From Scatophagus argus (taxonomy: Eukaryota > Chordata > Actinopteri > Scatophagidae), in contig NC_058506.1 of NCBI RefSeq assembly GCF_020382885.2, forward strand, positions 23,005,818 through 23,069,817: a stretch of 64,000 nucleotides of DNA, in the 5' to 3' direction. Of this stretch, positions 27,478 to 40,975 are shown piece by piece. The stretch's first letter is position 1; every line of letters begins with the position of its first letter. The notes below the pieces were generated by a model. The model saw nothing but the letters and a program-made list of their open reading frames with translations. It was not told where the DNA came from and did no database searches. Position numbers and translations under genes: made by a program.

Positions 27478-30400
27478 TTACATTTTACTTTGATCTGATT
27501 GCACTTCGTCCTTTACAACCTCCTCCTCCTTCACATCAGGAACCTCAACAGCCTCTGACTCCACTTCCTGTTTGACTGCAGCAGAACAGGAAGTGTCTTC
27601 TTCTGTCTTCATGAAGGCGCTCAGCGGGTGATCGGTGAGCGCCTTGTTGGGCGACGGCGTGACATCGATGTACGACGACTGAGGAGACAAACAGCAGCAG
27701 GTCAAACATGCAGCGGTTTCATCGTTATCTAAACTGACAGCATTTGTTCTTCGGTTACTCACATTTTTATAATCTTCAAAGCAGGATGGATGGAAGTTCT
27801 GTGGAGGGAAAACAGATCAGACATTCAGTGATCCTCATCTCAGCAACACAACCTGAACTGTGAGAACAACAGCTGACTGTGGAGTCTCAGGTCAGAGCTA
27901 CAGGCTGGGAACACCTTAGCTTAGCCTGTTAGCATGATAAACAGTGCATCTGAAGCTGATGTGAGATCAGCAGTCACTGCAGTTCATCCTGAAAGTGTGA
28001 ACACAACAGTGCGTATCATGTGTACTTCGTAAAGCGGTGACGGACGTCAAAACGAGTTCAGGACTGTAACTTCGATTGTTTCACAAGGAGACATAAATGA
28101 AGAGATGAGGCATTCAGGGCCAGAGGGAAAGAGCAGTGTTTTCTCAGTCTGGTGAAGGTGTCGCACCTTGTCGTCGACCCGGATGGCGTTCTTCAGGAAC
28201 CAGTCCTCCTCCTCCTCCACCCAGTATGTCTCAAACGGCTCCTGACAGATTTCGCATGACTGCAGGAGGAAGAACAACACAAAGTTGCAGGAGTCCAATT
28301 ATCGAAACAAAAAATGATCAGAACGCAGTGAGGTATTGTTACACATGAACACAGCCTATAATCCAACCACATTCCTTATTCTCCATTGGTCAGTTCTGCG
28401 TGAGTACTTTAAGTACACTTCTGCAGTTTTTCCTTTAAACACAAGCCTTAACTCGTAAGAGTATTTGTACACTGTAGTAGTACTCCCTGCTTTTGCTTCT
28501 GATCAGCACTGTGTTGGACTGATCAGCTTCCTGACTGGCTGCAGTGTGGGATGTCTCACCTCTCCCACTTGGTCCTTGGTGGCTTTCACACTCTGGAACT
28601 CCTTCTCTTTGGCAGCTGCCTGGTTCTTCTGAACCTCCTCCTCGTTCTCCTTCTCAAAGAACTGACTTTTGGCTCGCTCCTCCAGGTCAGCGATCTCCTC
28701 AAACTCAATCCAGTCCTGGTGGGGGACGGACACGGACAGACACACACACACGTTTCCATCACTTCAGGATAATCACTCTGATTCAGTTCCTGAGATGTAA
28801 CCGGATTGTAACCACCACAGGCTTAGCCCTAACCTGGTCCTGGTGTTTGTTCCCACATTGTGACGAGTGAGTCTGAACATCAGGACTGAACGTCGCGTCA
28901 CACCAGAGCCCACCTGGACTCTTCGTCATCCCAGCAGCCAAGACATTCAACATTTTGGTTCATTAAACTGAACATTGTTCTTCGAGGAAAATTCTCTCTT
29001 TTACAGACTTAAATAACTTATGGTCTAGTCTTCTTTTCCTCCCTTATGAGGACTTGTATATCGCTGTATATTGTACAGTGTTTACTGTACCTTGCAAATT
29101 GTTAATTTATTACCGCTATACTATTTTTTGCACACTTTTTGCACCTTTTCTGCTCTTGTGAGCTGCCACGACAAGTGAATTTCCCCACTGTGGGATCAAT
29201 AAAGTTCATCTTATCTTATCTTCAGTTTTAGCAGGAAGTGTGTGTCCTCACCCTGAGGCTGTAGTACCAGCGGCGGTGGGTGACCTTCTTGCTGGCGACC
29301 TTCCCAGCATGGTTCTGTCTGAAGTGCCAGTCCAGGTGGTCGGCGTACATGTCGGTCTGTGAGGCAGTGAACCTCATGCTGCACAGACAGCACTGATTCC
29401 CCGAGTACAACTTGGTCACGACGCTCTCGAAACGTCTGAGGAAATGCAAAGTGTCACAACACTGAGCCAGCAAACTGCTCCTCACTCTGTCCATCTGTCC
29501 ACTACTCACTGTTTCATGTCCTCGATGGTGAAGCTGGTGAGATCTGGGACATCCCCCTCCTCCACCTCCGGCTCCTCCTCATCTTCCTCCTCCACCACAG
29601 GTGAAGCTGCTGGGACTGTGGTTGAAGTTTCTGGAAAGATCAAAACTCAAGCATTTTCAACTAGTCAAAGAACCAAACAATGGAAATAATGGAATGGAAG
29701 CTCAGAGAGATTGGACTCAGACGACCCACTAACCGTTGCCAGCAGCTGGCGCCGCGTCGGGCTGCGAGGGCTTGATGATCCCAGTGGAGATGAGTTTGGA
29801 CAGGAGGTCGTTAACATCAACCTGACCAAAGTGGTTCTCTGGGGGGACAACAGGAGGAGCTGCAGGGAAGCAAAAACATCTAATGAGAAACACTTCATGT
29901 CTTAACCCTGAAAACACGGAGAGCAAAGAGCTCCAGTTAGACAGCTGCTATGTCGTGTTTAATGCACAGTCACTGTGTGCAGAAGTCCACGAACAAAGTG
30001 TCTCATCAGGTGTCTGCTGTGCCGCATCAGGTGAGTGTGACTCTTACCCTGCTGTCTGAAAGGCACTGCGTTCTGAGGCAGGAAGCCCTGGTTGAGGGTT
30101 GTCATCATGTTTACCTGGAAACACCGAGAGAACATTGAAAGACAAAGTACAGACTGACTCTCCATATTCTGAGGACCAGATGAGACCCCTGAGGAACACA
30201 ATGACCAGGTCATGCGTCACTCACCGGCTGCTGCATGCTGATGCTGGGGGCGGCAGGATTGTAGAAGGGGCCGGGGGCCTGTTGGCTGAAGGGCGGGGCA
30301 GGCTGCATATTGAAGTTTCCTGCCTGCTGCAAGTTCGGCTGACCCTGGAACGTCATCGGCCCTGCAGGGAACTGAGGGTTCATAGGCTCTGGGAAACGCT

Positions 30401-33400
30401 GGGGGCCCATACTGAGGTTCTGCTGAGGGACCATGGGATTGTCGTAGACGGGCGGGGCCAATGTTCTCACAGGCGGCTGCAGGTTGTGTTGGGAAGTGAA
30501 CCTCATGGGGCCCTGCTGGCCAGGGGCCGACTCATAGAGTGGGGGCCCACCGGGCATGTCAAACCGGGGCCCTGGCTGACCAGGCCCATCAAAGCGCATC
30601 GGTCCGGGGCTTTCAAACCTCATCGGTCCCATCTGGTTTGGAGGACCCTCGAAGCGCATGGGCCGCTGCTGCTGGAAGCCCATTGGTCCAGACCCAGGAC
30701 CATGAGCCATATTATTAAAGCGCTGCACGGGGCCCTCAAAGTGTCCTGGCCCCTCAAACCTCGCAGGGGGCTGCTGACTAACAGGACCATCAAACCTCCC
30801 GGGGCCTTGAGGGTGAGGGGGACCATCAAACCGCCCCATACCATCTCCACCTCTTGCTGGACCGTGAGACATGTGGGGGCCGTCACATCGCCCAGGTCCA
30901 TCAAAACGCTCGGGCATGTTGTGATGGGGCAGGCCACCATCATATCTGCCAGGACCCTTGTGGTGCGGCCCATCAAACCGTGATGAGTCATCGTAGTGCC
31001 CAGGGCCGCCAACTTCATACCACCCTGAAGGGTGCGGTCTGGAGGGGCCCATGTGTCCAGGCCCATCGTACCGGGAGGCGGGGTGTCCTCCATCATGAGG
31101 AGGTGTGTGTCCTGGGGAGTCACTGTGCTGCCGGACAGAAGACAGCGGTCCTCCACGGCCCGGTGCCTTGAGGATGGATTTGGGGGGAGGATGAGGGTGA
31201 GGAGGGGGGACATTCAGATTGAGGGGTCCGTCGTCAGAGTGCTCACTGTTGGGGCTCTCGAAGCGTGGGACTGGGCTCATTTCTGCTGACTCTTTCTGGT
31301 GTAAAGGTGACAGGCGCTCACGTTCAAACCTGGGGACCGGCGGGTCCAGACCTGCCGGGCTCGAACAGTTCCTGTGGACCACAGTGCCAGAGGGTGGAGG
31401 TCCCTCTGGTCTTCGCAGGTCGGGGTGTCTGGAGTCGGCAGGTGGGCCGTACCTTCGCGGAGCATCATAGCCGCTCTTCTGCTCGTCATAACGCTGGCGC
31501 TCCATCAGCGGAGACGTCCACTCTCTCTCACCTGGGACCAACAGAAAAACTCATCAGGACTCTTTCTGCCTTCTTGTCAGTGTTTCTGTCAGTGTCCCTG
31601 TCACTTCCTGCCACTCACGATTTGTGGTGTTTCCCTCAGTATGAGCTTCATTCCACATTTGGTCATATCAGCCAGAAGAAATCTAAACAAGGACCAAATC
31701 GGTTTTCACTGTCTAAACTCTTAACTCAGTAACGACTCCAATGACCTCCTGAGATCTACTGTGACCAACTGCCGCTGCTGGAAATAACTGAATGATAACC
31801 GAGGCCTTAATTAAGATAGATAGATAGATAGATAGATAGATACTTTATTGATCTCGAGGGAAATTCATTAAGTGTAAGTGTGTAAACTGTGATCTCTTTA
31901 GAAGAGCGTCTAACCCTGCTGAAGTATCACTAATCGAGACCCTGACACACCATGGCTCCAGAACCTGACCTCTGACCTCTCTGTGGGTAAAGATAACATA
32001 GAACATTGCCTTCTTGTGTCACTTTGAGCAGATCAACACATTGTCATGGATTTGCTGAGAGCAGCAGACTTACTGGACTCTCTGGGGTCGGCTCTCCTCC
32101 TGAAGCGAAGACCTGGTAGGGATTTCAGAGTGGGGAACTCTTTGCCGTGGTTGTACTCCTCGATCATGGGGCCGAGCGGAGGCCGCGTCTCTTCACGCTC
32201 TTTACTCCGCCTTTCACCTGCGAGTGTCATCAACCACCGGACATCAGTGACATACCACATAACCAAACAACTGGCTTCTTCACAACTTTAATTCAACCCG
32301 TGTTCTCCTCTCCGCTCACCTTGCCTGTCTCGTGGTGGCCGGTTGTATTTATGTGATGGTGGCTGTCCAACGTTCCTGCCGCCACCACCACTCTTCTCAC
32401 CCTGCGCTGCTTCCTCACTCTCCTCTGGACTCTCTTCAGCTTCCCACTCCTCTCCAGCAGCTGGACGGGTGACCTGGGTCTTCCTCAGCTTGGACTTGTG
32501 CTCGTAGTAGGACAGCTCTGCTGCATCCATGCCGTCGTGAAGGCGGAGCTGAGTGGAGGGGGGGGTGGTCAGCAGCGGCTGTTTTTTAAAGTTCCCAGAG
32601 TCATCCCAGCTCTCACAGTGCTGCTGCTTCTCCTCCTGGTACTGGAAGAAATTTTTGATCTTGTGGGCCATGTTCAGGAAATCCTCCTGGGAAATCTCCC
32701 CACTCTCCAGACGCTTACTGGCCTACAGAGACGGCAAGACGACAACTTTTAGACAGACATCAAGTAGGAAAGAAAAATTTCAACACCTGTTTCCCTAAAC
32801 ATCCAACATTTTCCCCATCTTCTCTGAAAGCCTTGAGCTGCTCATGGAAGCAAAAGACCTAGGTCAAGTTTTGTGAACCCATAAAGGTCTTCAAGACTGT
32901 GAATGAACCACCCGCCCGCCCAATTGTGTCTGCAGACTCTGTTTTCACGTTTGTCTGCTGAGGGTTCAGCTTCTCTGAAATCAACAAAGCCTTCCTACAT
33001 TTGTAGAACAACTGTGTGAGCCATGACTGTGACATACCCTCCTGAGCAGGTCCTTCTTAGAGGCAGAATTGAGAACTTCAGGTATCTGCAGGTTGGCATC
33101 CACGCTGAGGCGATGCTTCGGGGTTCGGGGGGTAGTGGCAGTGATGGGGCGATTCGGGGTGCCATACTGCTTGTGTCTTGGAGGACCAGGCTTTGTGTGA
33201 GATTCCTCCGACAGCTTCAGACTTAACAAACACAAATTTAGTTTTTACTTCCAGAAATACAGATGGCAAAATTTAAAAAGAAAAGTAGTAAATCTGAATC
33301 TGTAACCAGACTAGACTCTAAACTAAAACAACCAGAAGTCTAAAACAGGTAAAATACTTCAGCGAGGAACAATGCAATTTCTGTCCATTTGATTTGGGCC

Positions 33401-36400
33401 TTTGGTGAAACATTTCAACATTACCAAACTGTGGTTTGATCAAGGGAGAAATGACCAGTGGCGTTAAAGATGGACAGACAAATGGACTCACTGTTTGCTC
33501 TCCTCCCAGCCGCTCCTCCAGCGATGAGGAGCGTCCTTGTTCTCCTTGGCTCCTCCGTCATGGCTCCGTGGGGAGTGAGATTCTCTGGATTCGGAGTGCC
33601 GCTCCTCCGCCGGTCTCTTTGACCTCCTGCTCTCCAACTGGTTCTTTTTGGGTGTGAGCCTGTCCTCTCGGCCGGCCTTCCCATGTTCTGATTCGTCTGT
33701 GCGGATCCTCCTGGGCTTGCTGGATTTGCGAGAGGGCGACGGGGACAAGGAGCTGCTTCTGGCTCTGCTCTTGGGCGAGCGTCTGTCTTTTCTCTTTGGA
33801 GAGGAGGTGGGGGAGCGCGACCTGGAGCGCGAACGGGTGCGTTTTCTGGCATGCGTCCGGGCATTGCCTCCAGACTTGAACTCAGCCTTCTCTGAGGACT
33901 CATCACGCTCGTGTTTGGTCACCGAGCCGTTCACCAGCTTCCCTTTGGTGAATCTCTGAGGCTCTGCTCCCCGTGCAGCCTCATCTCTTTCCTTCTTGTC
34001 AGTGCATCTTTTCTTCTCCTTCAGCTCGTCGTCCTTGGCCTCTGCAGTTTTGTCTTGCGTGCGTTTTCTCAGCCTCGGATCTTTCTTTGTGCCGTCACCT
34101 GACTTGTGAATCTCAGCCTCCACAGGTTTGGTTTTACTTTGAACACTTTTAGCCATCGGAGATGGGGACTTGGACTTAGGCTTCTCCTCTAGCACCTCCT
34201 TCCTCTGGGTCCTGGCCTTGTCGGGCCGGGTGGATTTATCAGGTGTTGCAGCAGCAGGACTTCCTATTGTGGCTGCGTCTGTTTTCTTCCCAGCAGGCTG
34301 TTCTTTGGGCTGGGAGGCAGCTGGGGGCCCGGGGCGGTTCAGACGGGGGTCTCTGGTGGATGACTTGGTGTCTGTCTGAGTCTGAGGAGGGATCCAGGGT
34401 CGAACCACTGGGGCAGCTTGACTTGCAGGCTTTGGCACCGTACTGGGTGGTGCTGGGGTGGAGACTGGAGTTGATGTTGGCAACACAAATCCACCAGCCT
34501 GTAGACACATTCAACAACTGTTGGTGCTTCTGTTTCAGAGGACCTTAAACATGAACATGCAGGTGAACAGAAAGGCTAACTGATAACTTAAGAATCAAAG
34601 CGGAAACAAAGTTAGATCACCCACAAGAAAGAACGATGAAGATGCCAAACTGCTGCTGCACAGCTTGACGTTTCCTGTTCAACACCAGAGCTGCAGGTTT
34701 CTCCTGATGCTACACAGTGGTTGACTGATACAAGTTTTTCGGTGGCCGGTAGTGATATTTAAAGAGCAGGACAGTGGATATATTAATTCCTACATGGATA
34801 TCTTGGCCATTAATGTTTCAAGTGGAATTATGAGCAAGTAATGTTAAAGACTTTGGGTTATGCTGTAAAGGGATAGCACAGACATGTCAGTAAGAATAAT
34901 GCACTCACCAGTTACAAAGACCCAGAACCAGCTCGTGCTGGACATTAATAACAACATGCCTTTTTTTCCTCAACACGCTGGTATAGTAAGGCAGGAAGTG
35001 GCATCAGAAAGCAGACCTGGAATTAGAATCAAGTCATTCAACCTACCAGCTGGGCTTTGGTCTGCTCCAGTTCCAGCTCGATCTTCTTCTGCTGAAGCTC
35101 CAGAAGCTGCTTCTGTTTAGCCAGTAGCTGCTGCCGGATCAGCTGCTCCTGGGTCATGCTGTACTGGCTCACAGCAGGGGCTGGCTGGGGAGCAGGCTCT
35201 ACTGTTGCAGGTGGTGTCGAAGGCTGAGGGGCAGGAACAGGCTGTGGCGAGGACACCTCCTCGGACTGGAGACACACCCAGGTCATACAGAGTCAGAGGA
35301 CAGCATTTCAATCAGAAACACCTCAGCCCAAGTTCTGCTGCCAGAGATATTCCACTTTACAGATTGGTTACAGGTTGCTTGTAGATTTATTAAGTGTAAA
35401 GAACTGTCTAAAATTGAATCAATACTGATGTTGTTCCTTCAAATACACAGGGGATACAAGAGTAAGGAAACACACTTTTGTGGGATGAACCATTCCAAAA
35501 ATGTCTGCTAACATTTGTTTACTTCTTAAAATTTCATTTAGCAAATTACTTTCAATATCAGTCTATAGGAGAAATGATGAGTTAATTTTTAAATCTGTTA
35601 ATCAATTAATTTACAAAAACAGATCATTTGAAATTTTTAATTTCTTGCAGTAAAAATATGTGATGTCTTCATGTTGTTCTGCCTGTCGCTGTGTTGCACT
35701 CCATGTGTTTCTGTCAGTCTTGCGGGTGCATGCAGAGTGTAATGCAGATGTTTCTGAATAAATCTGTTTGAGAAGAGCTGATCTCATTGCAGCAAGAGGT
35801 TTTCTGTCTTCAAGAAAAGTTTGTTGTGAGGCTTGGAATAAATTAATAACAACAGGAAAAAAATCTAAACCCATTTAGATCTGATGTTGTGTCTGCAGCA
35901 CATACACACCTGTTTTAAAAACTTGGGGTTGACGTGAATGCTGGCATTAACAGTGGGCGGCAGTGGCTTGATGGGCCAGGCCGGGTCGACTGAGTTGACC
36001 CGGACATCCAGCGCGTACAGTTTCTTCAGGGGAAACACATCGTCCCACGTTGAACGCAACTTGAACAGACTCTTTCTAGTGTTTTCATCCACCTACAAAC
36101 AGAGGACATGACTTGGTCCAGAGCTACCAATCAAAACCTGAAACACACGTCAGCATCATCAAAGCTAATATAAAAGTTCCAGCGTCAGCTCCATGACCAC
36201 TACCATTAAAGGGTTTAAAATACTGTGTTAAAACTCCCTGAAAAGGTAAAATAATAACTAAAACTTTTCTAGGAAAAAAAATTAATAGCAGGACTAAATT
36301 ATGGTAATAAGTACACAGGAGATCATGTAAAAGCAAGCAACAACAAAGAGGAGGGTAGTGCCGTGGGCTGTTAAAGACTTTTAGTGTTTACTTTTTAACA

Positions 36401-38949
36401 AGGCTAACAGCAGCAAAGAGAACTGTACCTTTTCAAAGACACATATAAATGAAGTGATTAGGTTTTTAGCAAACACTGCAAGGTATTCTCCTCCAACATT
36501 CTTCACTATGGAATCCACTAAGTACAAAACTGGAAGCTTCTCGGTAGGTGGGGCCTGGAGCAATAGAGAACTCAACAAGTTTAGAAAACAACAAGGGTTA
36601 AAACCAACATTTCAGAACAAATGCTCAAATTACAACTTGACAAGATTAACAGGGTGACCCCCCCCCCATTCTCTGTGTGAGAATTTTAAACTAAGTCTGG
36701 GAAAAGTCAAAAATAAAGTCTGTGGCGAGTGAGAAAAAACAGGAAAAAAAGTGGTCCATTTTTTCTTCATTCTGCAATCAAAGTAAAATTGTGGGGGAAA
36801 AAAATCAATTCCTTCATCACTGCACTGAATGTGTGACCACACCTGTGATCAATCCAGAACCAGGAAAAATCTTCTGTGAATGATCAGTCAGTTCAGAGTT
36901 TGTAAAGATGGACTTCTGTAACGATCCTTCCCCAGAGTTAAGGGGAAAAACTTGTCCATGAAGGGTTTAAAAAAAAAAAAGGAAAAAAAAAAAAGAACAG
37001 TCCAATACTGAGTAACAGTTTACCTCCAAAGAGGGGTTTTTGCTTAAACCGCTCTTTGTACTTTACCCAGATGACACATCAACGAGCTTCACTCTGGAAA
37101 TCCACACCCAGCGAGTTGAATTCACTTACACTCTTTTACCCTTCAAAAATGTTTTTCTCCCTTCAATAACTCATTAGGGAATAGATCACATGATCTGTAG
37201 GCAGTTAAATTCTGCACACTTCAGCACAAGTCTGCGTTACTGAACTGTGCAGCATCAGTTGACTAATTACTGTTGGTACAACCAGTCCAGACTCAGCTGT
37301 GTAAATGTAAACCAGAGTCATACCAATAAATTACACTGGGAAATAAAAAATGACAAAAAGCACATTTCACATTTTTTATTATAACATTTTAACCATTCAA
37401 TGACATTTCAGTAATTCAAAATCCACTAATGAATTAATGCATTGAAATTTCTGATCCGATCAGACTTCAAGTGAGCAAAGCTTCGTTTTGCCAGGCATCA
37501 CAGTGCAAACACCAACCACAGAGTTACTGAGGAAACTGCTGACTGCAATGCATTTCTGCAAGAGGTGGAGGGGCCACGTCTCCTGCCTTTAACAGCAGCT
37601 ACCCGACAATATTTATTAACAATTATTTTAACTGGTAACCATTTGAAAAAAACTGATGTGGTCAGGCCTCAATCAGCAGACAGAATGACTGCAGAGAACA
37701 CAGTAGCAAAGGGCCAAAATACCAGTAACGGCTGTGAACAGCCAGGGCAGCAAATGTCAAGTCAAAATCCACCGTAACTCAAGCAGCTAATTCTAACTAC
37801 AGCACTGTATGCAATTTGTCCATTTGGTCAGACTACTATTATAGTCAATCTTTCAGGAAGCTCCAGGAGTCCACATGGTTATTGTGATTCATCAGTATAA
37901 AACCTTAATCTTGTAACATTAGCTTGAATACAGTCTGTCCTGATTGTCAAGGCTGTAGTGTGCCTCACAAACACACAGGAGCTAAGCTAGAAGGCTGAAA
38001 ACACAACTGAAAGGCCATTGTGTTTCGGTCGTTACTCTAGGAGCCCCTAAAAGTCTCAGATAAGTCAAATTCACACACACGTTTAAGATTAAAACATTTG
38101 AAAGCAAATAAACTTAAACTCAATGGTTTATTGCTGGGCCATGCAAATATTTCTTTAATTTATATATCATCGTCCCCCTTTATTTATGGGTTCTTGATAA
38201 AATCTGTGCAACTTACCAAAAAAAATAGCTTGCTTTGAATCAACTGAAACAATACATGAAACTACTGCGCCCAGGACAACGACGTAAGCACAGTCTCAAA
38301 AGCTCGAAATTACCGACTTCAAGTCACTACGTTTTCATAGCATTACGTTAGTGTGTTTTCACCTCAAAGCAACAGATTATCACCGACTTAATGGCGATAT
38401 CCAACATAAATAGTTAAGTTTAAACGGTGGATTTTAACTTCCGTTGGGCCCGAGAGCTCACCAAGTTACAACTAACTTCGACAACGTGTTCCGACAGTGA
38501 AACTCTTCAAAATAGTTTCTAACTTCGAAGCAAACGAAATATACTGATGAATAAACGAATATTCACTTTAATACAAATAACTGAGTGAAAAGATTGCAGT
38601 GCCACTCGGTAGCGTTGCTATACAGGACAACAACGGAATGTAACGTAGCTGGTTGACATGTCGCTGGCCGCCATGTTTAGCTGGGAGCTAACAGCCAACA
38701 CCACATCGTCGGGCCTAACGTTAACTTACAACATAAATCGACAATCATCTGAAATTGAAAGTATTCTATATTTATAAAAACCTTGCTTATTTGCGCTTCA
38801 ATAATTGCGACGATATCCTTGGCGAAGTTGATGTTTTCCTCGGCCAGAATGGTCAGCATGTTGATGTGCGGCTTGCTGTTGAATGTCAGGTCTTCCAGCG
38901 AGGACTGATACTCTCGGCAGGCGTCTTCCCTCGCCGCTTTGTCGTCCAT
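27478..38949 (-). CDS. pcf11: PCF11, pre-mRNA cleavage and termination factor subunit
   Basis: Seventeen exons in transcript order: 38949-38782, 36554-36429, 36092-35910, 35265-35047, 34498-33492, 33221-33038, 32722-32320, 32217-32074, 31531-30225, 30114-30048, 29859-29734, 29630-29510, 29435-29252, 28715-28560, 28259-28167, 27798-27763, 27678-27478. They join in frame to 1574 residues (human about 1555). PCF11 belongs to cleavage factor II with CLP1, binds the RNA polymerase II CTD and promotes cleavage and termination. Residues 1 to about 140 are the CTD-interacting domain (SSLEDLTFNSKPHINMLT, YLVDSIVKNVG). Next come a Gln-rich coiled segment (LLAKQKQLLELQQKK), a long Lys/Arg/Ser-rich region, then RFDGP-type repeats in the exon 31531-30225. 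The C-terminus has two zinc fingers (CCLCSMRF...HLDWH, about 1365-1390; CEICQ...HPSC, about 1467-1503) flanking the CLP1-binding block DWIEFEEIADLEERAK. It is head to head with ncbp3. Confidence 0.97.
29010..29222 (+). repeat. LINE-like 3' tail
   Basis: GTGAATTTCCCCACTGTGGG, ATCAATAAAG and a (CTTAT)n-type tail form a common fish non-LTR 3' end. It lies in a pcf11 intron, opposite to the gene. Confidence 0.65.
31812..31880 (-). repeat. (TATC)n-tailed LINE-like fragment
   Basis: On the minus strand it reads GAATTTCCCTCGAGATCAAT, AAAGTATC and then (TATC)n, a non-LTR element tail in a pcf11 intron. Confidence 0.65.
38072..38132 (-). terminator. pcf11: Candidate premature poly(A) site in pcf11 intron 1
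   Basis: On the pcf11 strand AATAAA (38132-38127) is followed 46 bases later by GTGTGTGTGA (38081-38072), a good GU-rich downstream element; a second AATAAA lies just upstream at 38184-38179. Vertebrate PCF11 is reported to limit its own expression through a conserved premature poly(A) site in intron 1 (established knowledge), which makes this site plausible. Further AATAAA copies at 37617-37612 and 37380-37375 are alternatives. Confidence 0.4.
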
Positions 38950-40224
38950 CTTTGAGCTGAGCGACCCGGGAAAACCTATACCAGCCTTATCAAAACCATA
39001 AGCATCGATTAGCAGGCAGTCCATGTACTCATGTAACTAACTGTTCTGACTCGACCCTGTCTCTGAGAAAAATGACGCTGGGTTTGTAGTAAATTTCGGT
39101 GGCCGTCGTCCTTCTCCGTACGTCTGTGATGACAAGAAGATGGCGACTGTAATTGCAGGCCCCAAACGCCACACGCAGATTTGAGATCCACCATGACGTC
39201 CTGCACTCCCATTGGCTTATTTTACACAGTTCGGACCGGTCTTTGGATTTTCATTGGTTGGATACAATAACAGCCACACAAATTAGCCAATCACATTGTA
39301 GTATGGAAAGCTTATCATTGCATAACGAACAGACACGGCCCAAAAGTGTTTCTCAGCATAACAACGTGAGGTCAAGCATGGCGTCTCACTTCCGTCCTTA
39401 GCTGATAGTTAACCTAACAATACCAACTAAATATTTAAGTATAATAGTATACTCATGTGTGAAAATATTATAAATGTAAACTATCAGATGTATTAAAATA
39501 TTAAGCGTGATGTACACTACCATCCCTACATATGTCAAAATCAAGAATAAACATAAATACGTAAGATGTCAGTGGTATGAATAAAAACAAAAATGAAGGA
39601 AGTGAATATATTGCACATGTTGGATATTATTGCAGATGTTAGTTGTTGCACATGTTCGATGAAACATGATGAAAGTTAGTGGCTTGTGTGGGAGCTGAGT
39701 GGACAATAAACGGTCATAGAATCACATGGGCTACTTTAAGAACTGGGTCCATGTCCAGAGTATAAGCTGAACACCAGCCCAAAAAGCATTCTCTAAGAGA
39801 GCTACTGGCTTCTGGGACTTGATGATATGCAACTATATGAAAGCATGTAATTGACCTACATGATCAATGTACAACTACATGTGAGAATGAAAGTAAGCAA
39901 CATCCAAAGAACATCAGCTCCATGAGATGTTATGAATATAAGTCATTTAGAAGATGAAGTTTTGCAGACTTGACTGGTAACATGTTGCTTCTGCTCTGCC
40001 ATTTACAAAGTAAGAAAACATTTTCATGTGCACCAAAATTTATATTGAATATTAGAGATGAGTCAGAACATTTGGAGTTGTGCCTGCGAGTTACAAATGA
40101 TTAATGCTTTTTAATAAGCTTTTCTAACAGGATCTAAATTCCATTCTGGGCATTAGCTATTGTAAACTGTAGTGTTTTAAAGTACACTGTGTTTTCACTC
40201 TGAATGATGTTTGTCTGCAGTGAT

Positions 40225-40275
40225 TTTTTTTAATCACTTTTGCACTGAAAAGGAAATTCTGATTCTGATTTGTGA
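40225..40275 (+). repeat. LINE-like tail fragment
   Basis: CACTTTTGCACTGAAAAGGA and AAATTCTGATTCTGATT match the 3' ends of fish non-LTR elements. Confidence 0.4.
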
Positions 40276-40695
40276 CTCCATGATTTGCTTCCAGCATTTA
40301 ATCCATGACATTTACTGAAGCTCTGCAGATGCGTCTGATTTATGGGCTGCTCTGTATTCTACATGTCAGGCTATTTGGTTCCTTTTTCATCAACTCAATA
40401 ATAAAAATATACCTGAAATATTTGAAATTTGAACGAGAAGTATTTGCTCTATACCTAGGGATGATTTAGACAAAGAAATGAGGGCTAACAACATCTGAGG
40501 CATCAGTGTTGATTACTTAGGTAACTAAAGACTAAATCATCTGAGACTTAACCCTGTCAACATTACAGATGCCATGTAAAGCTCCAGACTGTTGGGATAT
40601 TATTAGACACAACAATTACACACCAAAGTATAGAGATGTTGCTTCACTGTCATCTAATTCAACAGGCTGAGGTGGAGGAAGTATTCAGTATTCAG

Positions 40696-40745
40696 AACCA
40701 TCCATCCATTTTGTATACCGCTTATCCATCAGGGTCATTCTGCAG
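40696..40745. repeat. Common fish repeat fragment (ATCCATCCATTTTGTATACC)
   Basis: The text CATCCATCCATTTTGTATAC followed by CGCTTATCCATCAGGGTC is a dispersed 3' fragment seen throughout teleost genomes. Confidence 0.6.
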
Positions 40746-40786
40746 TTTTCCTTTCACATTATAGTCACACACTTTCACTTCAGTAT

Positions 40787-40975
40787 ATTTTGCATACACT
40801 GAATTTTTTTTCTCAGTATTTAACCCATCCCTGGTTGAACACACATGCAACACAGCACACTACATGCAGTGAACACACACACACAGGAGCAGTGGGCTGC
40901 CATATCAGGAGTCCAGGGGGCAGTTAGGGGGTTGGGTGCTCGCCCTTGCTCAAGGGCACGTCAGCTGTTACCAGC
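40787..40975 (-). mobile_element. Truncated SINE B, copy 2
   Basis: It shares ATTTAACCCATCCCTGGTTG, ACATGCAGTGAA, GAGCAGTGGGCTGC and CCTTGCTCAAGGGCAC with the other SINE B copies. The tRNA-like head with its B box is missing. Confidence 0.55.

Noticed and set aside
30099-30983. 294-codon frame antisense to pcf11
   Set aside because: It is the shadow of the GC-rich RFDGP repeat exon on the other strand, with no family resemblance.
37565-37777. Small gene within pcf11 intron 1
   Set aside because: A 70-codon frame without family match or splice support; region better viewed as intron with possible poly(A) sites.
39140-39184. Short frame starting at AAGATGGCGACTG
   Set aside because: Only 14 codons; the motif is more likely a YY1-type promoter site near the pcf11 start.
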